A stretch of 64,000 bases of DNA from Macropodus opercularis. Taxonomy: Eukaryota > Chordata > Actinopteri > Anabantiformes > Osphronemidae. The DNA is taken from contig CM061098.1 in assembly GCA_030770545.1 (NCBI GenBank), positions 1,154,001 through 1,218,000 of the forward strand. The letters are read 5' to 3'. The notes below the pieces were generated by a model, which was not told where the DNA came from, did no database searches, and saw only the letters and a program-made list of their open reading frames with translations. Below are positions 58,341 through 64,000 of this stretch, one piece after another (position 1 is the first letter of the stretch; each line of letters begins with the position of its first letter). Position numbers and translations under genes: made by a program.

Positions 58341-61300
58341 GCAGAACAGAGGAGATGGATGGTAAAAGACGGCCCCTCAGAGACTTTTATCTTCCTCTCT
58401 CCTCTCTCCATCACTCCATCCTTAATCTTCTGCCATTTTTTCCCTCTGGTCTTCTCTGTTCTCTCTCTCCCTCCTTCGCCATCCATCTGTTGCCAGCCAT
58501 CTCTCTTTCTTTGCCTTTGTGTGTGAATGAATGTTTCTCATTTCCTTTGCCTGCAGACAATCGTTTCGCATCGTCCTTTAGGTCTCTTTACGCTTCTCCC
58601 CTCCTTTTCCCTTTAGCTTTTCCAAAATGGTATTTTGTCTGTAATGCTACAAATCTGTCTTTTCATCGTCTCTGTTTTCGTGTCCTCTCTAGGCCTGTTG
58701 CATTGTGTACAACTCATTGCCAAGCTTTACTATCTGCTCTTTATTCTCTCTGTTGTATGAAACAAGTCAGTTTATTTTTGTGAACTACTCGCAGACGGGA
58801 GATTTTCATTTCTCGATCCTTTTCTTTCCTCGCTTCATTATCATATTTTTCGTTACCATCCAGACTTCGTGTCTTGAACCGGATGCTAAAGAGGTGGATG
58901 TGTGACAGCTCTGTGCGTAGCTGCTGGAGACAACTATTCCCCAAGGCACCAGCAGGAATATATTTAAATCGGAAGCACCTTTCAAAAGATCAAGATCCAC
59001 TAGATTCATTTACTGTAGTTACTGTAGTAACTAATGAGTCGTTAATGACTTGGATTCCAGAGACCCAGGATGTAACGTTGTAACATTATGACTCATGGCA
59101 GATAGTTGCACGTACTGAAGTGCCACATGCCAAATGTATGTGGGTAAACATGTTTGTAATTTGTGTGGACAGTCACGTCGTACATGACGTTTGTGTCAGT
59201 GCAGGAAAAAGTTTCACCACAGTGTCAGCAACGGCCAAGTTTAAGTCGCCTCTTATGCTGCTCATGAAAGTAAATTTCTCATTCCAGGTTTAATGAAAGC
59301 CACCTTGTATGTCGGCTCAAAAAAGAAACACAGCAGCCTCTTTATAATTTGTTCTTTTTTATCTGTTCCAGACAGTTAGAAGAAGCTGAGCCTGTTGGTA
59401 ATTAGTGAACGCACAGGCTGCAAGAGAGTAATGAAAAACAACACGCAAGCATCTGAATGAAATTATAATGAAACCGAGGACCATTTCATGGCTTTTCTAA
59501 TTGTCTGCAATGCAATTTAGAAAGAAAGCGGAGGTTAAGGTTCATGAGGGAGTCTGAACATTAAGAGCAATGATAGTTTAATAGGTAGTGGCCGGTTTTG
59601 GCTCACAAAGTAAAGTTGGAGCTAATCAAAGCTGCCGGCCTCCTGTGGAGTCTAAAGCCAGTTCATAATCTGCCGGTAGAGCTGACTCGAAACCTAAATT
59701 ATTATATTCTCTGCTCCCACAGATCTGCCCTGAATGTTTAATTTCTCTCTTAACGTCTATAAATGGTATCGGCAGCTTTGGGTTAGACGCAGACTTTCCC
59801 CCCTTTTTATGGATCATTTATGTGTCGTATGAATAACGGTTACAACCATGAAACGATTTCCACCAGAACGAAGCAGAATAACAACAAAGTCCTGACTGGG
59901 CTGTCGATCTGCTAAATGGCCGAGCTGGTTCCACAGCACAACCGACCTCAAGTCTCTCTCCCTGGGTGCGTTCGGCCGACGTCCTGACCGTAGGTGACCC
60001 TGCTCCGAGCGGCGGCTGACAGCCTGACGGATTAAAACTCAAATTTTGCCACAGTTCTGTTGAAGCTTCGTGTTTAACAACCAGCCGTGTCATGTGCGTC
60101 TTGTAACAGTCGGTGGCCGGACTCTCTGCCACGTCTCATGTCCTCTCCATTGATGGTCTGCAGGATTTGTGTGACTTCACCTTGAGAGACCAAAGCTCTG
60201 AATTGATGCGAGGAATATTGTTTTCCAAGGACCTTAGTTTGTTGCTGACATCACAGATAAATAATCGAATCTACCCTAGGAAATCTAACTTGAAATGGGT
60301 TTTTAGGAAATGAAATTAACCTCTGTCCTCTGTTTTTCCATTTTGTCATTTCTTTCAATAATCTAGTTATTTCACAATGATTTTTTCTTGCTGCTCAGAT
60401 TCTTCTCCTTCATTTATCCTTCGGTGTTTGGTTGTCTTTCTCTTCTTTCTCTCTTTCTCTTTCTGGCTTTCTTCCTCTTCATCTTTTTCTTGTCAGTCCC
60501 TCCTGCCCTGCTCCGGTGCCCAGTGCTACTGGCTGTAACCGAGCTGCTACTACCAGGGGATTCTCTGGTTACCACGTATGAGTCAGCAGGCAGAGGAAGA
60601 AGGATGGAGAGCAAGAGAGAAACCAAAGGAGGTCGCTGAACTACCTGAGTCTCCAGATGGAAGTTTTCTCGCGGCTTTGATCAGCCATTTGTCTGGGAAG
60701 CCATTCATCTACAGTGTGGGTGTGAAAGCAATGTCAGCACCGCGTGATTAATGGTACAAAATGTTTTCCTAATGTGGTAAGGGACTGAGCTGGTGGGTGA
60801 TCTTAAAATATGTTGTCAGAATGGAAATAAGGTTTGTCAGATCCCAGAGCAAAACAACAGTCATAAATAATAAAAGAAGAACAAACGAAGGGAAAGAAAC
60901 AGTCACATAGTAACAGAGATGAGTGAACATTAGCTGCTGAACATCATTCAGAACATTTCAGACCAGTGATCCTGACCTTCAGCAGGTTAAACGTTTCTGA
61001 CTGTAAAGCTACACGTCTCCATCAGCAGCCAGGAGATCACGTAGGCAGAAGAAGCTGGAAACCAGGAGTAGCTGCTGCTTGTAGGCACTTCAGGAGTTTG
61101 GCTTTAGGAAACAGCTGGAAGATGCAGATGTTCTTGTCATTAGAAAATAATTGCACATTTTATAGCGAGGCATTTGTTTGCTTCCTATCAAGGTTCAGGG
61201 AGAACAGCAGCAGAGCCACATGAAAGCAAACCCAAACATCACTTCCTGCAAATCAGAAAGCAGGCTGCACATCCAGTCGCCGAGCGTGGGGACATGTGGG

Positions 61301-64000
61301 TGGGGAGCTTCAGACGGTGGCCTCTGCAGCCTCACCACTAGATGCTGCTGCATGACACGGCTGATGGCTTCCATCCCGCTGAGCGTACGTCTGAGCTCCT
61401 CCTCTCGTCCTGTGCTTCCTGTTCAGGGCTCGTTTCTGTCCTGAGGGACAGAGGCTGCCTCCACGTCTGCATGTCCTCTGTCTCTGCGTCGCTGCCAGTT
61501 GGCCCCATCAACTGCTTCACTTAACTCCTCTCTGCTGTGAACTGGTGTCAACACCCATTAACTAATGAACTGCTTCTCCTGCAATACGCCAGCGAAACAC
61601 AACCTATGCAGAATGTGTGACACACAAACACACACATCAGATTCTTAGACGCACCACATTTATTTTCTGTTTGTAGTAATGTTGCAAACTATGTCACTGG
61701 CAATTTTTTTGTCTTCCATCACTATTTCTATGTGCACATAAAGATGTCTAACTTAGAATTCGTGTATTGTTCATCTGAGTTGCATGAACCCTTCACTGGC
61801 TTCTAGTATCGCTTGACTGAGCAACAATTATTGCAGCTTGTTGCTGAGCAGAAGCTGGAGGAACCAGACTCAGCTTATATAGATGTTTATACTGAACGTG
61901 TAGGACGACGTGAAAAAGCAGTTGTCACAGAGCTGCTCCCGGAACGGAAACATCTTCAATGGACAGAATGATGTGTCACTAAAAAGGCCACTGGTTTTAA
62001 CCAAATGGGTCGTTCCACAGCCTTCACCAGGTCCCTGTTCACCGGTAGGACAGAAGGAGGAAGGATGTGACCAGTGAACATACACATGAGTTAGAGGTAC
62101 ATGTCTGTTGTTGCTTTGGAATTGAGAATTAAAAAAGAAGTTAAAAATACAAAACATGAACGAAAGAAGTGTAGGCAACAGAAAAAGATAAGAATGCAGG
62201 TGACGAGCACAGGAACGATATTGATGGAGAAAAGAAATAGAAACCACACAAGAACGAGGAGGTCTGAAGAGAGGACACAAAGGGAGGTCAGTGAAGGAAG
62301 AAGAAGATGAATGTGAAGCAACAGAAACAGGGGAGACGAAAGCAGAAAGGATGAAGAGAGGCGGGAGCAGCGCAAAGGGGCTCGGCAGAAAACTGCAGAG
62401 GAGATAAGGGGAGAGTGGAAGACGAGGGAGGTCGGCAGAGGATACGGGAGAGAAACAGGGCATCGGAGGGGATCGGTGTGGGGAGAACCCAGTGGACAGA
62501 TGCTGCTGTCAGACGTACGTGCTGCTAGAGCACAGCTGACAGGATTCGACTACAGCGGACGAGGAAACATGTCAACGTATGTGGAGTCACATCTCAGTGA
62601 TACAGGCAAGAAGAAAAGGCTCAGGGTGAAACTGCACCAGACTGTACAGCACTGGTTCGTCTTATTATTAAACCCGTGTAATAAAGCGACAGAGTTTTAA
62701 GGATTCATCCATAAAATACATTTTGAATAGGATGAAACTTGTCATCGACCCTGTTTTGCATTCATTTGCTTCTGCTATCAAACCACTGTATAAACAAAAG
62801 CAAATGTAATCATATCAAATACAAACCAAGTAGTAACGAGCACCGAGTTGTGTAACTATGCCTCCAAACCGCTTAGCTCCGTACCTACAGGAAGCGATGG
62901 TACTGATGCTCAGTCGCCATCGCGCTGGGACGTGAGACCAGGTTAAACCTGAACAGTTGAGCTTAACTTCAGTTTAACAAGAATAAGACAAAAGGTTATT
63001 TCAGGAGTTGAGTTGGTCTTGATTTGGACAGAGAACTAAGAGTGAAGGAGTCACAGCCATTTACAATGAAATAAAGCTGGGGAGCTCGTCATAATCCCTC
63101 ATTAACACATCTAAATACTCCCTCATCACGAATAGAGGATTAGTTTGTGTTTATGGCCTAATGTTGCTGTGCCTCTCCTCAATAATCAATTCAGTTCAGG
63201 AGACAACTCCAGTCTTTCTCTTTATATTTCCACTGCAAGCTGAACTTTAGAAAACAAACAGGAAGTCACCGCTCTGTAATATTAACAATGCCAAAGGGGA
63301 TTTATTGGAAAAACCCCAACAGCTGACATCAGGACAGACTAAATCTTTAATCTTTGTCTGGTTTATTAAAGATGCTCTTTTTTACTTCTTGCAGCTGCCA
63401 ACAATCAATACAGAAAGAACTAAACCTTTCACCACAGCTGCATCGTAGATGTCCAGACGCTGCTGGTCTGATCTTCATCACATCGCTGTGCTAGATCCAA
63501 AAAACGATTCCAGGCCATGACAGTAATGAACAGCACACAGCCTCAGGTAAACCCACCTTTGCATGGGCTGCTGCTGGAAGCGGCTTCGGGACAGAGCTCA
63601 CACTGAAGCTGTTCACATAAGGTCCAAAGGCAGAGATAAATAACTATTGATTGCAGAAGCAGGATGACACTGGAGCCTGGCTCTGCTTGGCCATTTCCTA
63701 ACTAGGACAGATTTAATAGAAACCCTCATAGAACAGAGTTTGTAGTAGTTCACAATCACGGTGTCACCACAAGGCTGGGACTTTAACAAAACGCCCTATT
63801 GTGCACAAAACAAAGTGATGCGACATCTGTGGCCTTGGCCGACATGAGGTGTGGTTGTTACTTGAGACAAATGAAGCAGATAAACGGTCTCACGGCAAGT
63901 GAAGGAAGCCATCGTTAGCCTGAAAAGCAGAGAAGACAAAACGCCCCTGAAACCAGATAAGGAACCGGTGAGCTCAACAAGACGGAAGACGACGACCACA

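Larger units (their letters stand above)
53413..64000. other. Right flank with no recognised gene
   Basis: About 10.6 kb without a credible exon on either strand. The longest frames, 189 codons at 56606-57175 and 197 codons at 61870-62463 on the minus strand, arise in composition-biased DNA and show no family motif. Contents are simple repeats near 58.2-58.3 kb, a perfect 12-bp-arm hairpin at 56260-56287, C/T-rich tracts at about 56780-56960, 58370-58720 and 60390-60500, and an A/G-rich tract at about 62130-62470. A large intron of a gene beyond the window is possible. Confidence 0.4.

Noticed and set aside
61870..62463. 197-codon minus-strand frame rich in Ser, Leu and Phe
   Set aside because: It lies opposite an A/G-rich tract, so stop codons are depleted by composition. 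It has no domain, no conserved motif and overlapping frames of the same character.
35831..64000. Neurog1 or cxcl14, expected from human synteny next to SLC25A48
   Set aside because: No bHLH or CXC chemokine coding sequence could be found in either orientation.

Overview
The window is nuclear DNA of a vertebrate, almost certainly a ray-finned fish and probably a percomorph teleost. The evidence is three vertebrate gene models with short GT-AG introns, abundant (TG)n microsatellites, a fish-type LINE 3' tail, a solo-LTR-like fragment, and a teleost-type repeat family carrying the ACTCCGGCCGCACCGTTTGA motif. The species cannot be fixed from sequence alone.

Layout. (1) 1-1,180: no gene; two AATAAA signals at 1,120-1,142 suggest the 3' end of an upstream plus-strand transcript. 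(2) 1,277-3,207, plus: thoc3, six exons, 322 aa, a WD40 mRNA-export factor, with a compact promoter carrying CTCF-, NRF1- and YY1-like motifs. (3) 3,470-8,880: no gene seen. (4) 8,890-27,060, plus: cplx2. A possible untranslated first exon lies near 8,890-9,064 in a CpG-rich patch. The coding exons lie at 18,852-22,998 and give 134 aa, followed by a long A/T-rich 3' UTR. (5) 28,566-35,525, minus: slc25a48, seven coding exons, 326 aa, a mitochondrial carrier, facing cplx2 tail to tail. (6) 35,830-43,867: no gene; a minus-strand LTR-like fragment lies at about 42,111-42,638. (7) 43,868-53,412: a 9.5-kb composite repeat array, the most unusual object here. (8) 53,413-64,000: no gene recognised; simple repeats, purine/pyrimidine-skewed tracts and one strong short hairpin.

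The array in (7) opens with four tandem palindromes built on CTGTGAATGC/GCATTCACAG. Five tandem units follow (about 2.4, 0.85, 2.4, 2.8 and 0.8 kb), each starting with the same CCGTAC...CGGC leader and each ending with the same tail. The tail contains the half-palindrome that, with the first palindrome, forms a 15-bp inverted repeat at the outer ends. Inside the units I count 17 tRNA-like modules. Thirteen keep a box A to box B spacing of 43-44 nt and four keep 32 nt. A 285-bp block with a TATA-like motif occurs six times, two per long unit and none per short unit. There is no credible protein-coding frame.

Thoc3 (RNA export), cplx2 (synaptic SNARE regulation) and slc25a48 (mitochondrial transport) do not form one pathway. 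Their relation is positional: thoc3 and cplx2 are also neighbours in the human genome (5q35). All exon boundaries were assigned by eye from homology, reading-frame continuity and GT-AG sites. Transcription start sites, untranslated exons and regulatory motifs are inference.
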